Of a DNA stretch of 64,000 bases, positions 1 through 7,036 are shown one piece after another (position 1 is the first letter of the stretch; the number at the start of each line of letters is the position of its first letter). Both the position numbers and the translations under genes were made by a program. The notes under the pieces were generated by a model, which had not been told where the DNA came from, ran no database searches, and was given only the letters and a program-made list of their open reading frames with translations. This DNA comes from Streptomyces sp. NRRL F-5727 (GTDB lineage: Bacteria; Actinomycetota; Actinomycetes; Streptomycetales; Streptomycetaceae), in NCBI RefSeq assembly GCF_000719555.1, contig NZ_JOGX01000017.1:40597-104596 (forward strand), read 5' to 3'.

Positions 1-251
1 AAGGTCAGCTGGAGGGTGACCCAGACGGCGCGGAGGATCGCGTCGGTGGCGAAGTACCGGGCGAAGACGTCCCATTCCCAGCCGGGGTTGGTGACGAGGC
101 CGTGGCCGAACTGGACGAGCACGACGGCGGTGGCGGCGACGGCGGCCCAGCGCCAGGGGCGGCGGACGGGGACGACGGTCAGGGCGGTGCCGTCGTCGCC
201 GGGCGGAGGGGGCGCGGTCTTCTCGACCGGTGGGTCACTGGTGAGGGCCAT
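1..251 (-). CDS. Amino-acid ABC transporter permease, N-terminal part (runs off the window)
   Basis: Only the first 83 codons are inside the window. The visible protein starts MALTSDPPVEK, has a Pro-rich cytoplasmic stretch, one membrane segment (about residues 33-52), then a WDVFARYFATDAILRAVWVTL stretch. That stretch closely parallels WDVVARYFTSASVLRGLGLTL in the complete permease encoded at 2103-2978, so this is very likely the partner HisM/GlnP-type permease of the same importer. The ATG at 251 has a GAGGAA ribosome site seven bases upstream and overlaps the end of the FAD-protein gene by 17 bp, so the three genes are co-transcribed and probably translationally coupled. The catalytic partner ATPase is not visible and may lie beyond the left edge. 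Confidence 0.85.
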   Translation of the reverse strand, partial: MALTSDPPVEKTAPPPPGDDGTALTVVPVRRPWRWAAVAATAVVLVQFGHGLVTNPGWEWDVFARYFATDAILRAVWVTLQLT

Positions 252-2106
252 GGTGTTCCTCGGTCCTTCGCTGGGGGGCGGGTACGGGCACGAGCGTGCG
301 GGCGGGGGCGGCCGGGCGGCGGGCGTGGTCCCGCAGGAAAGCGAGCGCGGCGCGGGCGGCGGCGTCGTTCTGCGCGAAGGCGAGCCCGCCGGTCCTGGGC
401 CGGGTGAAGCCGCCGCCGGCGCGGGCGGTGGTGTGCGGGCCGAGGGCGATCCGGCGCGGGTGCGGGCGGCCGTCCCGCTGGAGGATCCGCCCGTCGGCGG
501 GGTCGACGGCGAGCAGCCCGCCGGGGGTGGCGCGGGCGCCGTCCTCGTACAGGCCGCGCAGCAGCGGGCTGGCGGTGCCGGTGACGGTGGGGGCGGGCAG
601 CCGGGCCTCGACGAGGGCGCGGGCCTCGGTGACCGCGCCGGGCACGGCGGGCGAGGAGGCCCGGAAGACGCCGTGCCGTTCGTCGGCCTCGACGGTGAGG
701 CGCGGGCCGAGGAAGCGGACGGTGCCGGCCTCGGAGAGGGCGAGCAGCCGGCGCAGCCGGGGGCCGGGCGGGCCGGAGGCGAGGTAGCTGAAGAAGCCGT
801 GCCACCAGCCGTCGGTGTCGATCCGGTCGCCGAGCCGCACGAGCTGCCCGTAGACGGAGAGGACGGCGGCGAAGACGGCGGCGTCGGGGCTGTGGGCGGG
901 GTCGTGGCGGCGCCGCAGGTCGGCGGTGACGTAGTCGCGCAGCACGTCCTGGAGGGCGTCGGCGTCGGGGACGCGGAGGCCGTCGAGGGGGTGGTCGAGG
1001 GCGTCGGGGTCGAAGCGGTCGGCCGGGTCGGGGACGGCGGCGGCGACGAGTCCGGCGAGGTCGTGGGCGCCCGGTCCGCCGGGCGCGGCGGCGGCCCAGG
1101 CGGCGGCGAAGCCGGCCCAGTCACCGGTGGTGCGTTCGGGGTGGGCGGTGAAGAGGCGGTGGTAGTGGGCCCAGCCGAGCTCGTGGGAGACGTGCGGCCA
1201 CACGTCGCGCCGGAAGTCGAGCGGCCCGTCCCGGCCGAGCAGGGCGGCGACCCGGTCGGGGCCGAAGAAGCGGGGCAGCGGGGGCCGTTCGCCGTCGAGG
1301 GCGTAGCCGAGCTTGGAGTGGTACGGGACGCCCCGGCGGGAGCCGACGTACAGCACCGGCTCCTTCCCGGAGGGCACGTAGACGGGCGCGTCCGCGGTCC
1401 CCTCGTAGCGGCCGCCGCGGCCCTCGGTGAGCAGCACCATCAGGTCGACGAAGGCGAGGCCGAAGCCCCGGACGAGGACGGGCTCGCCGGCCGGGAGGGC
1501 GGACAGGTCGAGGTCGGCGGTGTGGCCGGGCGGCACGTGGACGAGGCCGTGGCGCTCGGCGAAGCCGGCCAGTTCCCGCTGTTCGGCGTCGGGTTCGGCG
1601 TCGAGGTGGCCGAGGGTGAGGACGACGAGGTCGGCGGGGAGCGGGGCGGCGCGGTCGGCGAGCCACACCCGCTGCCGGCCCTCCCGGGGGCCGTCCACCC
1701 GCAGGGCGGTGGTGCGGTGTTCGTGGAGGGTGACGGTGGCGGGCAGCGCGTCCCTGGCCCGTTCGTACGCCCAGCGCAGATAGGCGCCCTGCTCGGGGCG
1801 GGGGGCGAAGCGGCGGCCGTCCGTGCCGGACCACGCGGCGAGGGTGGGCCCGGGGCGGACCGGTCCTTCGAGGCGCACGGTGTCGTCGGTGAAGACGGTG
1901 ACGTCCTCGGCCATCGAGTTCATCCAGAGCAGCGGGGACTGGGCGGTGCGCCAGATCCGGCCGGGGCCGGGCGGGTACGGGTCGACCAGGTGGAGGTCGA
2001 GCGGCCGGTCGCCGTACAGCTCGGGCAGGGCGGCGGCGAGCCGCTCCAGGAAGCCGGTGCCGCGCGGTCCGGCGCCGACGATCACCAGCGAGGCGGTGCC
2101 GCTCAT
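235..2106 (-). CDS. FAD/NAD(P)-binding protein (NAD_binding_9-like)
   Basis: Predicted 623-aa soluble flavoprotein. The N-terminus (ASLVIVGAGPRGTGFLERL) is a dinucleotide-binding beta-alpha-beta fold with GxGxxG-like spacing. A PPGPGRIWRTAQSPLLWMNS stretch follows, as in the FAD-NAD(P)-binding family Pfam calls NAD_binding_9, whose members are mostly uncharacterised and sometimes linked to N- or S-oxidation. The gene sits between two amino-acid ABC permeases: its ATG overlaps the stop of the upstream permease (ATGA at 2103-2106) and its 3' end overlaps the next start. That layout argues that it processes the imported amino acid. The substrate cannot be read from sequence. A sulfur-containing amino acid is suggested by the leader peptide on the divergent strand (3202-3270). 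Confidence 0.75.
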   Translation of the reverse strand: MSGTASLVIVGAGPRGTGFLERLAAALPELYGDRPLDLHLVDPYPPGPGRIWRTAQSPLLWMNSMAEDVTVFTDDTVRLEGPVRPGPTLAAWSGTDGRRFAPRPEQGAYLRWAYERARDALPATVTLHEHRTTALRVDGPREGRQRVWLADRAAPLPADLVVLTLGHLDAEPDAEQRELAGFAERHGLVHVPPGHTADLDLSALPAGEPVLVRGFGLAFVDLMVLLTEGRGGRYEGTADAPVYVPSGKEPVLYVGSRRGVPYHSKLGYALDGERPPLPRFFGPDRVAALLGRDGPLDFRRDVWPHVSHELGWAHYHRLFTAHPERTTGDWAGFAAAWAAAAPGGPGAHDLAGLVAAAVPDPADRFDPDALDHPLDGLRVPDADALQDVLRDYVTADLRRRHDPAHSPDAAVFAAVLSVYGQLVRLGDRIDTDGWWHGFFSYLASGPPGPRLRRLLALSEAGTVRFLGPRLTVEADERHGVFRASSPAVPGAVTEARALVEARLPAPTVTGTASPLLRGLYEDGARATPGGLLAVDPADGRILQRDGRPHPRRIALGPHTTARAGGGFTRPRTGGLAFAQNDAAARAALAFLRDHARRPAAPARTLVPVPAPQRRTEEHHGPHQ

Positions 2107-2978
2107 CGGCCGGTCCCGGTGCCGCGCGCGTACCGCTTCTCCACGTAGTGCTGGCCGACGCCGAGGACGGAGGTGACGGCGACGTACCAGAGGGTGGCGA
2201 CCAGGAGGAGCGGGATGACCTCGTAGGTGCGGTGGTAGACGAGCTGGGTGGAGTAGAGCAGGTCCTGCACGGCGATGACGGAGACGATCGAGGTGCCCTT
2301 GAGGGTGCCGATGAGCATGTTCCCGGCGGGCGGGACGATGGCGCGCATGGCCTGCGGGAGCACGATCCGGGTGAAGCGCCGGCGGCGGCCGAGGCCGAGC
2401 GCCTGGGCGGCCTCGATCTGGCCGCGGTCGACGGAGAGGATGCCGCCGCGCACCACTTCGGCGGCGTAGGCGGCCTCGTGGAGGGTGAGGCCGAGGACGG
2501 CGACGGCGACCGGGCCGAGGAGGTCGACGGTGGAGACGCCGAGGATCCTCGGGTAGAGCATCCCGATGTTGAACCAGAAGAGCAGCTGGACCAGGATCGG
2601 GGTGGAGCGGAAGAACCAGACGTAGCCCCAGGCGACCGCGCGCAGCACCGGGTTGGCGGAGAGCCGCAGGGCGGCCAGCAGGGTGCCGAGGGCGAAGCCG
2701 AGGACCATGACGGCGGCGGTCAGCCACAGGGTGAGGCCGAGGCCGCGCAGCACGGACGCCGAGGTGAAGTAGCGGGCGACGACGTCCCATTGGAAGGCGT
2801 CGTTGCGGACGACCGAGACGAGGCCGAGGCCGAGCAGGACGAGGACGACGGCGGCGGCGGTCCACTGGCCGGTCCTGCGGGCGGGGACGACGACCGGGGC
2901 GGCCGGATCGGTCTTCGCCGGGGCGGCGGCCGGTTTCGGGCCGGGGGCTTCGAGGGTGTCGAGGGGTACGGAAGACAT
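2103..2978 (-). CDS. Polar amino-acid ABC transporter permease
   Basis: Predicted 291-aa inner-membrane permease of the His/Glu/cystine type. A proline-rich N-terminus precedes TM1 (AAAVVLVLLGLGLVSVV) and a typical BPD transmembrane core. The EAA-loop region reads EAAQALGLGRRRRFTRIVLPQAMR, the site that docks the ATPase. The ATG at 2978 is preferred over an upstream in-frame GTG because GGAG lies 8 nt before it and the extra residues are Arg-rich and non-membrane. The stop overlaps the FAD-protein start (ATGA). A minus-strand promoter candidate lies upstream: TTGACA at 3118-3113 and TAGCCT at 3093-3088, with a long 19-nt spacer. Its likely partner is the truncated permease at the window edge. 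Confidence 0.9.
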   Translation of the reverse strand: MSSVPLDTLEAPGPKPAAAPAKTDPAAPVVVPARRTGQWTAAAVVLVLLGLGLVSVVRNDAFQWDVVARYFTSASVLRGLGLTLWLTAAVMVLGFALGTLLAALRLSANPVLRAVAWGYVWFFRSTPILVQLLFWFNIGMLYPRILGVSTVDLLGPVAVAVLGLTLHEAAYAAEVVRGGILSVDRGQIEAAQALGLGRRRRFTRIVLPQAMRAIVPPAGNMLIGTLKGTSIVSVIAVQDLLYSTQLVYHRTYEVIPLLLVATLWYVAVTSVLGVGQHYVEKRYARGTGTGR

Positions 2979-3201
2979 GCGAAGGCTCCGTGACTGCCAG
3001 AGGCGGCGGGTCGTTCGGGAGTGCGCCTTCACACGCACGGCGATGGAGAACGCGGGCCGGGCCCCTCAGCCCGGTGTCCGCCCTGTGAGGCTACGGGGCG
3101 ATGGCGCGCGGCTGTCAAGTCCGTCCGCGATGCGGGCGGTTGAGTGAGGCGTACGTCTCCTACCGGTTGACTGGGGAACGGATGCCTGTTCCACTGAGGC
3201 C
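2979..3201. promoter_or_regulatory. Divergent promoter region of the amino-acid ABC locus
   Basis: This noncoding stretch separates the minus-strand permease operon from the plus-strand leader peptide and GNAT operon. On the minus strand it contains a perfect TTGACA (3113-3118 in plus coordinates) 19 nt before TAGCCT (3088-3093). No equally good plus-strand promoter was found. The region contains no credible gene. Confidence 0.4.
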
Positions 3202-3270
3202 ATGCATCCGCAGCAGCTCGTCACGCGCTCCCACATCGACCTCGGTCGTGTGTGGTCCTCTTCCTGTTGA
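3202..3270 (+). CDS. Putative regulatory leader peptide (RxHxDLxRVxSxxC type)
   Basis: A 22-codon ORF (ATG to TGA) whose product contains TRSHIDLGRVWSSSC and ends directly in Cys. Very short Streptomyces peptides with an (R)xHIDLxRVxSxxC C-terminus are known upstream of sulfur-assimilation and amino-acid transport genes, where they are annotated as putative leader peptides. The terminal Cys codon is thought to sense cysteinyl-tRNA by ribosome stalling. Here it lies 128 nt upstream of the GNAT gene, in the untranslated leader of the GNAT/binding-protein operon. Seen: the ORF, the motif and the position. Inferred: attenuation by cysteine. No clear T-rich terminator follows, so the switch may act through translation or Rho. 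Confidence 0.7.
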   Translation: MHPQQLVTRSHIDLGRVWSSSC

Positions 3271-3398
3271 GCCGTCCCGCTGCGTTTCCCCAGGTCGTCG
3301 TACCTGTCCTCCGGCGCTTTCGCTGACGCCGTCCCCCGCGCCTTCACGCACCCCTCCCCTCGCCCCGCCCTGTCTCTCCTCCCGCCCGAGGCCGACGC

Positions 3399-3896
3399 AT
3401 GTCCTTTCCGCCCGGTCGGGTGTCCGCGCTCTCGCTGCGCGCGACGACGCCCGACGATCCGCTGGCGCGCCCGCTCCTCGACGAGCTGGCGCACGAGTAC
3501 CTGACCCGCTACGGCGACTCCTCCGACCTGACCCGTTTCCCGGCCGGGGAGTTCGCCCCGCCGCACGGCACGTTCCTGCTCCTCCTCGACGGGGACGCGG
3601 CCGTCGCCGGCGGCGCGTACCGCCGCCACGGCCCCGGCACCGCCGAACTGAAACGGATCTGGACCCACTCGGCGCACCGCCGGCGCGGGCTGGCCCGCCG
3701 GGTGCTCGCCGCGCTCGAAGCCGACGCCGCCGCCCGCGGCTACACCCGCGTGTACCTCACCACCGGTCCGCGCCAGCCGGAGGCCAGGGGCCTCTACCTG
3801 GCGACCGGCTACCGTCCGCTCTTCGACGTCACCGCCGATCCCGAGTCGATCGGTCCGCTGCCGTTCGAGAAACACCTGGAGACCCCGGAGTCATGA
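3399..3896 (+). CDS. GNAT family N-acetyltransferase
   Basis: A 165-aa single-domain GNAT enzyme expected to transfer acetyl from acetyl-CoA to an amine. The acetyl-CoA pyrophosphate loop is visible as RIWTHSAHRRRGLARRVLAALEADA (Q/RxxGxG/A-type, about residues 85-110). It is followed by GYTRVYLTTGPRQPEARGLYLATGYRP, the usual C-terminal beta-strand with LYxxxGY. A GAGG site precedes the ATG. The stop overlaps the ATG of the binding-protein gene (ATGA at 3893-3896), so the two are coupled. With an amino-acid importer and a flavoprotein beside it, this enzyme may N-acetylate the imported amino acid, as in S-alkylcysteine salvage in Bacillus. That role is inference. Confidence 0.85.
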   Translation: MSFPPGRVSALSLRATTPDDPLARPLLDELAHEYLTRYGDSSDLTRFPAGEFAPPHGTFLLLLDGDAAVAGGAYRRHGPGTAELKRIWTHSAHRRRGLARRVLAALEADAAARGYTRVYLTTGPRQPEARGLYLATGYRPLFDVTADPESIGPLPFEKHLETPES

Positions 3897-4843
3897 GCAC
3901 CCACAGGCGTACCCGTACCACCGCCCTCGTCCTGACCGCCGCCACGGCGCTGGCACTCACCGCCTGCTCCGGCGGCGATCCCGCGGCGACCGACCCGGCC
4001 GGAGCGGCGCGGGACGCGCTGCCCACGCAGGACGTGGTGGCGGCGGTCGGCCGGAACGAGGCGGCGGTGCGGCTGCTGCCCGCGGAGGTCCGCGAGCGGG
4101 GCACGCTGACGCTCGCCGCCTCGGTCGGCACCCCGCCCAGCTCGGCGTACCTCCCCGACGGGAAGACCGTCGTCGGCCTGGACGCCGACTTCGCGGCCGC
4201 CGTCGCGCGGGCGCTCGGTCTGGAACTGAAGCGCGAGGCGGCCGGGTTCGAGGTGATCCTGCCGGCGCTGGGCAGCGGGAAGTACGACGTCGGCACCGGC
4301 AACTTCGGGGTCACCGAGGAGCGCCGGAAGACGATCGACTTCGTGACCTACATCAACGACGGGCAGGGCTTCGCGGTCCGCGCGGACAGTCCGCTGAAGT
4401 CGGTCACCGATCTGACGCAGCTGTGCGGGCTGAAGGTGGCGACCGGCGCCGGCACCACCTTCGAGCAGACCCTGGAGAAGAACCGGGGGCGCTGCGCGGC
4501 GGCGGGGAAGGAGCCGTACGAGGTGAACGTCTTCAACGAGGGCGGGGCGCCCTGGCTGGCGCTCCGGCAGGGCCGCAGCGACGTGGTGATGAGCACCATC
4601 AACGGCATCCGGTACGCGGTGGACCGGCAGCCCGGCACGCGCTTCCTCAACGAGTACCGGCGGCTCGACGTCGGCTTCGCCTTCAGGAAGGGGTCCGCGC
4701 TGACGCCCGCCTTCCGGGCGGCGGTGAACGGGCTGAAGGCGGACGGCACCTACGACCGGATCCTGCGGAAGTGGGGGGTGACCGCCTCGGGCATCGCCGA
4801 GTCGCGGATCTCCCCGCCGGAGCTGCCCGCCCCGGCGAGGTGA
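3893..4843 (+). CDS. Amino-acid ABC transporter substrate-binding lipoprotein
   Basis: A 316-aa extracytoplasmic solute-binding protein (SBP_bac_3 type). The N-terminus has basic residues, a hydrophobic segment (TTALVLTAATALALTAC) and a lipobox LTAC, so it should be lipid-anchored at the membrane. The mature part contains GLDADFAAAVARALGLE, VGTGNFGVTEERRKTIDFV and GGAPWLALRQGRSDVV, all characteristic of polar amino-acid binding proteins. It should deliver substrate to the permeases encoded divergently at 1-251 and 2103-2978. It is translationally coupled to the GNAT gene. Specificity cannot be assigned. The leader peptide upstream suggests a sulfur amino acid. Confidence 0.9.
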   Translation: MSTHRRTRTTALVLTAATALALTACSGGDPAATDPAGAARDALPTQDVVAAVGRNEAAVRLLPAEVRERGTLTLAASVGTPPSSAYLPDGKTVVGLDADFAAAVARALGLELKREAAGFEVILPALGSGKYDVGTGNFGVTEERRKTIDFVTYINDGQGFAVRADSPLKSVTDLTQLCGLKVATGAGTTFEQTLEKNRGRCAAAGKEPYEVNVFNEGGAPWLALRQGRSDVVMSTINGIRYAVDRQPGTRFLNEYRRLDVGFAFRKGSALTPAFRAAVNGLKADGTYDRILRKWGVTASGIAESRISPPELPAPAR

Positions 4844-4859
4844 CCCGCGCGACGGCCCG

Positions 4860-6167
4860 TCAGCAGCTGCAGTCGCAGCCGCAGCCGTCGCAGCAGCCGC
4901 AGCCGTCCTCTCCGCAGCAGTTGGAGCAGCACTCGCAGCCGTCGCAGCAGCTGCCGCAGTCGCACTGCTGGCACAGGCCGTCCTTGCGCTCCCGGCTCCA
5001 CGGGTCCTCGTAGCTGCCGCAGCACATCTGGCACGTGCAGGCGAGGCCGGCCCAGACCGCGCAACCGGCGATCAGGCCGCGCCGGTTGCGGTGCGGCGGG
5101 CCGGGCGGGAAGCCGCCGCCGCCCCCGCCGCCGCCCGGTCCGGGGTTCCAGGGCCCGCCCGGTCCGGCGGGACCGCCGGGGCCGGGGGCGTACGGGGTGC
5201 CGGGGCCGTAAGGGCTGCCGGTCCCGGGGCCGTTCGGCGCGTAGGGGTTGCCGGGCACCGGGCCGTGGGCGCCCGCCGGGGCGCCGCCGCCGACGTGGGA
5301 GCAGGTCGTGGTGCCGAAGGCGCGGTCGACCGAGACCCGCAGTTCGTGCGCGAGGAGCTGGTGGACGAGCTTGTGGTCGGTGAACTCGGCGTCGCGCAGC
5401 GCCAGCCGGATGCCGTGCAGGGCGTCGTCGGCGAGCCGGCGGGCCTCCTCGCGGGAGGTGCCGGTGGCGGTGAGCGGGTTCCAGGCGCCGGCCTCGGCGT
5501 CGGCGGCCTGGTCCTCGACGGCGTCGAGGAGGTGGGCGAGGCGGCCGAAGAGCCGGCCCGCCTCGGCGAGCGGTTCGGCGTTCCCGGGCCGGCCGGCGAG
5601 GAGCGCGGTGTGGGCGAAGGCGGCGGCGGTGGCGGTCTCGGTGGGTTCGGTGACGACGAGGAGCGGGGTGCCGGGGCCGGCGAGGGACTCGATGCCGGTC
5701 TGGCGGTCCACGGCGTCGACGAGCACGGCGGTGTCGAAGCCGACCGCGTGGCCCGCCCGGGCGCCGGCCCTGTCCCAGGAGCGGGCGACCCGGCGGGCCG
5801 CGGCGGCGACCGGCCGGCGGGCCAGCAGGCCGTCCCGGTCGGCGACGTGGTCGCGCACCTTGGCCGAGGCGAGGACGAGCGAGACGGCGGCGGCGAGCCG
5901 GGCGCCCTCGCCGCGGGCGACGGGCGCGGTGCGCATCGCGCGCAGCGGGCAGGGGCCCGCGGTGCGCCGGCCGGTCTCCGTGACGCCGGTCTGAGCCTCC
6001 GTCAGGACCGAGACGATGAGCCCGTCGTAGTTGGTCACGACCCGGGCGAACTGGCCGTGGTCGGCACGCAGGGCCAGACACAGTCCGCACAGGTGCGCCA
6101 TCCACTGGGTCTTCAGGTGGTCGGTGAGCCGATGGGTGCAGGGCCTGACTATTCCGAACAATTCCAT
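4860..6167 (-). CDS. DUF5685-like protein with a Cys-rich C-terminal tail
   Basis: A 435-aa protein starting MELFGIVRPCTHRLTDHLKT with an early Cys pair (MAHLCGLCLALR). This resembles the actinobacterial DUF5685 family of unknown, sometimes called regulatory, function. A helical body of about 280 residues is followed by a Gly/Pro-rich linker (about 290-370), one possible membrane segment (GLIAGCAVWAGLACTCQMCCG), and a tail of about 40 residues in which nearly half are Cys (CDCGSCCDGCECC and similar). The tail could bind metal or form a disulfide-rich knot. A minus-strand -10-like TACGAT lies at 6229-6224. It is transcribed divergently from the SepF-like gene. Function is not established. Confidence 0.7.
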   Translation of the reverse strand: MELFGIVRPCTHRLTDHLKTQWMAHLCGLCLALRADHGQFARVVTNYDGLIVSVLTEAQTGVTETGRRTAGPCPLRAMRTAPVARGEGARLAAAVSLVLASAKVRDHVADRDGLLARRPVAAAARRVARSWDRAGARAGHAVGFDTAVLVDAVDRQTGIESLAGPGTPLLVVTEPTETATAAAFAHTALLAGRPGNAEPLAEAGRLFGRLAHLLDAVEDQAADAEAGAWNPLTATGTSREEARRLADDALHGIRLALRDAEFTDHKLVHQLLAHELRVSVDRAFGTTTCSHVGGGAPAGAHGPVPGNPYAPNGPGTGSPYGPGTPYAPGPGGPAGPGGPWNPGPGGGGGGGGFPPGPPHRNRRGLIAGCAVWAGLACTCQMCCGSYEDPWSRERKDGLCQQCDCGSCCDGCECCSNCCGEDGCGCCDGCGCDCSC

Positions 6168-6494
6168 CCCCCGTGGTGCGGTGCGCGAGCGTGCCGGGCG
6201 CGGAGCGCGGACGGCCTCGCGGCATCGTAGCGAGGGGCGGCGTTCACCCGTACGCGCCCGACGTCACCCTTCTGGACCGACTTTCATATTTTCAGCAGCA
6301 TGGCCCTCCGTCAGACCCCGCATACCCCAAGTTTCCTGACGAATCGCCAGGAAACGGGCCTCACGTTCTGCACCAGTACCGTCACGAATCCCCTGCGCGG
6401 CGCCTATCCACTTGGCGCGCGATCCGCATCATGGACGACGATAGGGATTGCGGAACCACAAGTGACCGCAGTGACCGCGTGAAAGGAGGCGTCC
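6168..6494. promoter_or_regulatory. Divergent intergenic region with an inverted repeat
   Basis: This 327-bp stretch separates the Cys-tail gene from the SepF-like gene and has locally lower GC. It holds a perfect 8-bp inverted repeat GTTTCCTG/CAGGAAAC (6331-6338 and 6348-6355, 9-nt spacer), a directly repeated AGTGACCGC (6461-6469 and 6470-6478), and TACGAT on the minus strand (6229-6224). No gene was recognised in it. Confidence 0.4.
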
Positions 6495-6929
6495 ATGGGA
6501 TCGGTGCGCAAGGCGAGCGCCTGGCTGGGACTCGTCGAGGACAACGACGAGCGTTACTACGACGACGAGTACGCCGACGGTGCCGAGAGCGGCGACGCCT
6601 GGGTGACGGACCCCCGGGTCCGGGTCGCCTCGGACACCGCCGAGGACCGGGGCCGCCGGATCGCCACCGTCTCGCCCGACAGCTTCCGGGACGCCCGGGC
6701 CATCGGCGAGCTCTTCCGGGACGGTGTCCCGGTGATCGTGAACCTGACCGCCATGGAGCCGAACGACGCCAAGCGGGTCGTCGACTTCGCCGCGGGCCTC
6801 GCCTTCGGCCTGCGCGGCTCGATCGAGCGCGTGGCGACCCGGGTCTTCCTGCTCACCCCCGCCGACACCGAGATCGTCAGCGGCGAGTCCGGCCGCCGTC
6901 AGCAGGACGGTTTCTTCAATCAGAGCTGA
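6495..6929 (+). CDS. sflA: SepF-like cell-division protein (SflA type)
   Basis: A 144-aa SepF-family protein. It has the conserved short N-terminus ([21 protein letters not shown]), an acidic linker, and the C-terminal SepF core: [48 protein letters not shown] and [11 protein letters not shown]. SepF proteins bind the FtsZ tail and the membrane at the division site. Streptomycetes have a main SepF beside FtsZ plus two paralogs, SflA and SflB, that modulate septation and branching. This copy is not in the division cluster, and its position relative to der/tyrA/pyrG matches my memory of SCO1749 (SflA). The family call is firm; the paralog symbol is inferred. AAAGGAGG stands before the ATG. Confidence 0.85.
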   Translation: MGSVRKASAWLGLVEDNDERYYDDEYADGAESGDAWVTDPRVRVASDTAEDRGRRIATVSPDSFRDARAIGELFRDGVPVIVNLTAMEPNDAKRVVDFAAGLAFGLRGSIERVATRVFLLTPADTEIVSGESGRRQQDGFFNQS

Positions 6930-6998
6930 CGCGCCCCGACCGCCCGGCGCCGCACCGCGCCGCCCCCGGATCGCCCCGCGATCCCGACCGACGCCACC

Positions 6999-7031
6999 CC
7001 GGCCCGGACCCGCCCCGCGGGACCGGGCCGG
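6999..7031. terminator. Candidate hairpin between convergent genes
   Basis: CCGGCCCGG (6999-7007) and CCGGGCCGG (7023-7031) can pair across a 15-nt loop between the SepF-like gene and the convergent MFS gene. There is no T-tract, so this is a weak, possibly bidirectional terminator call. Confidence 0.35.
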
Positions 7032-7036
7032 TCGCG

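Noticed and set aside
16..2148. Very long plus-strand frame, Gly/Val/Glu-rich
   Set aside because: It mirrors the minus-strand permease and FAD genes in another frame. Its composition is the usual GC-shadow pattern and it has no motifs.
6930..7036. tRNA or small RNA in the gap
   Set aside because: No cloverleaf elements. Only a GC-rich hairpin is visible.
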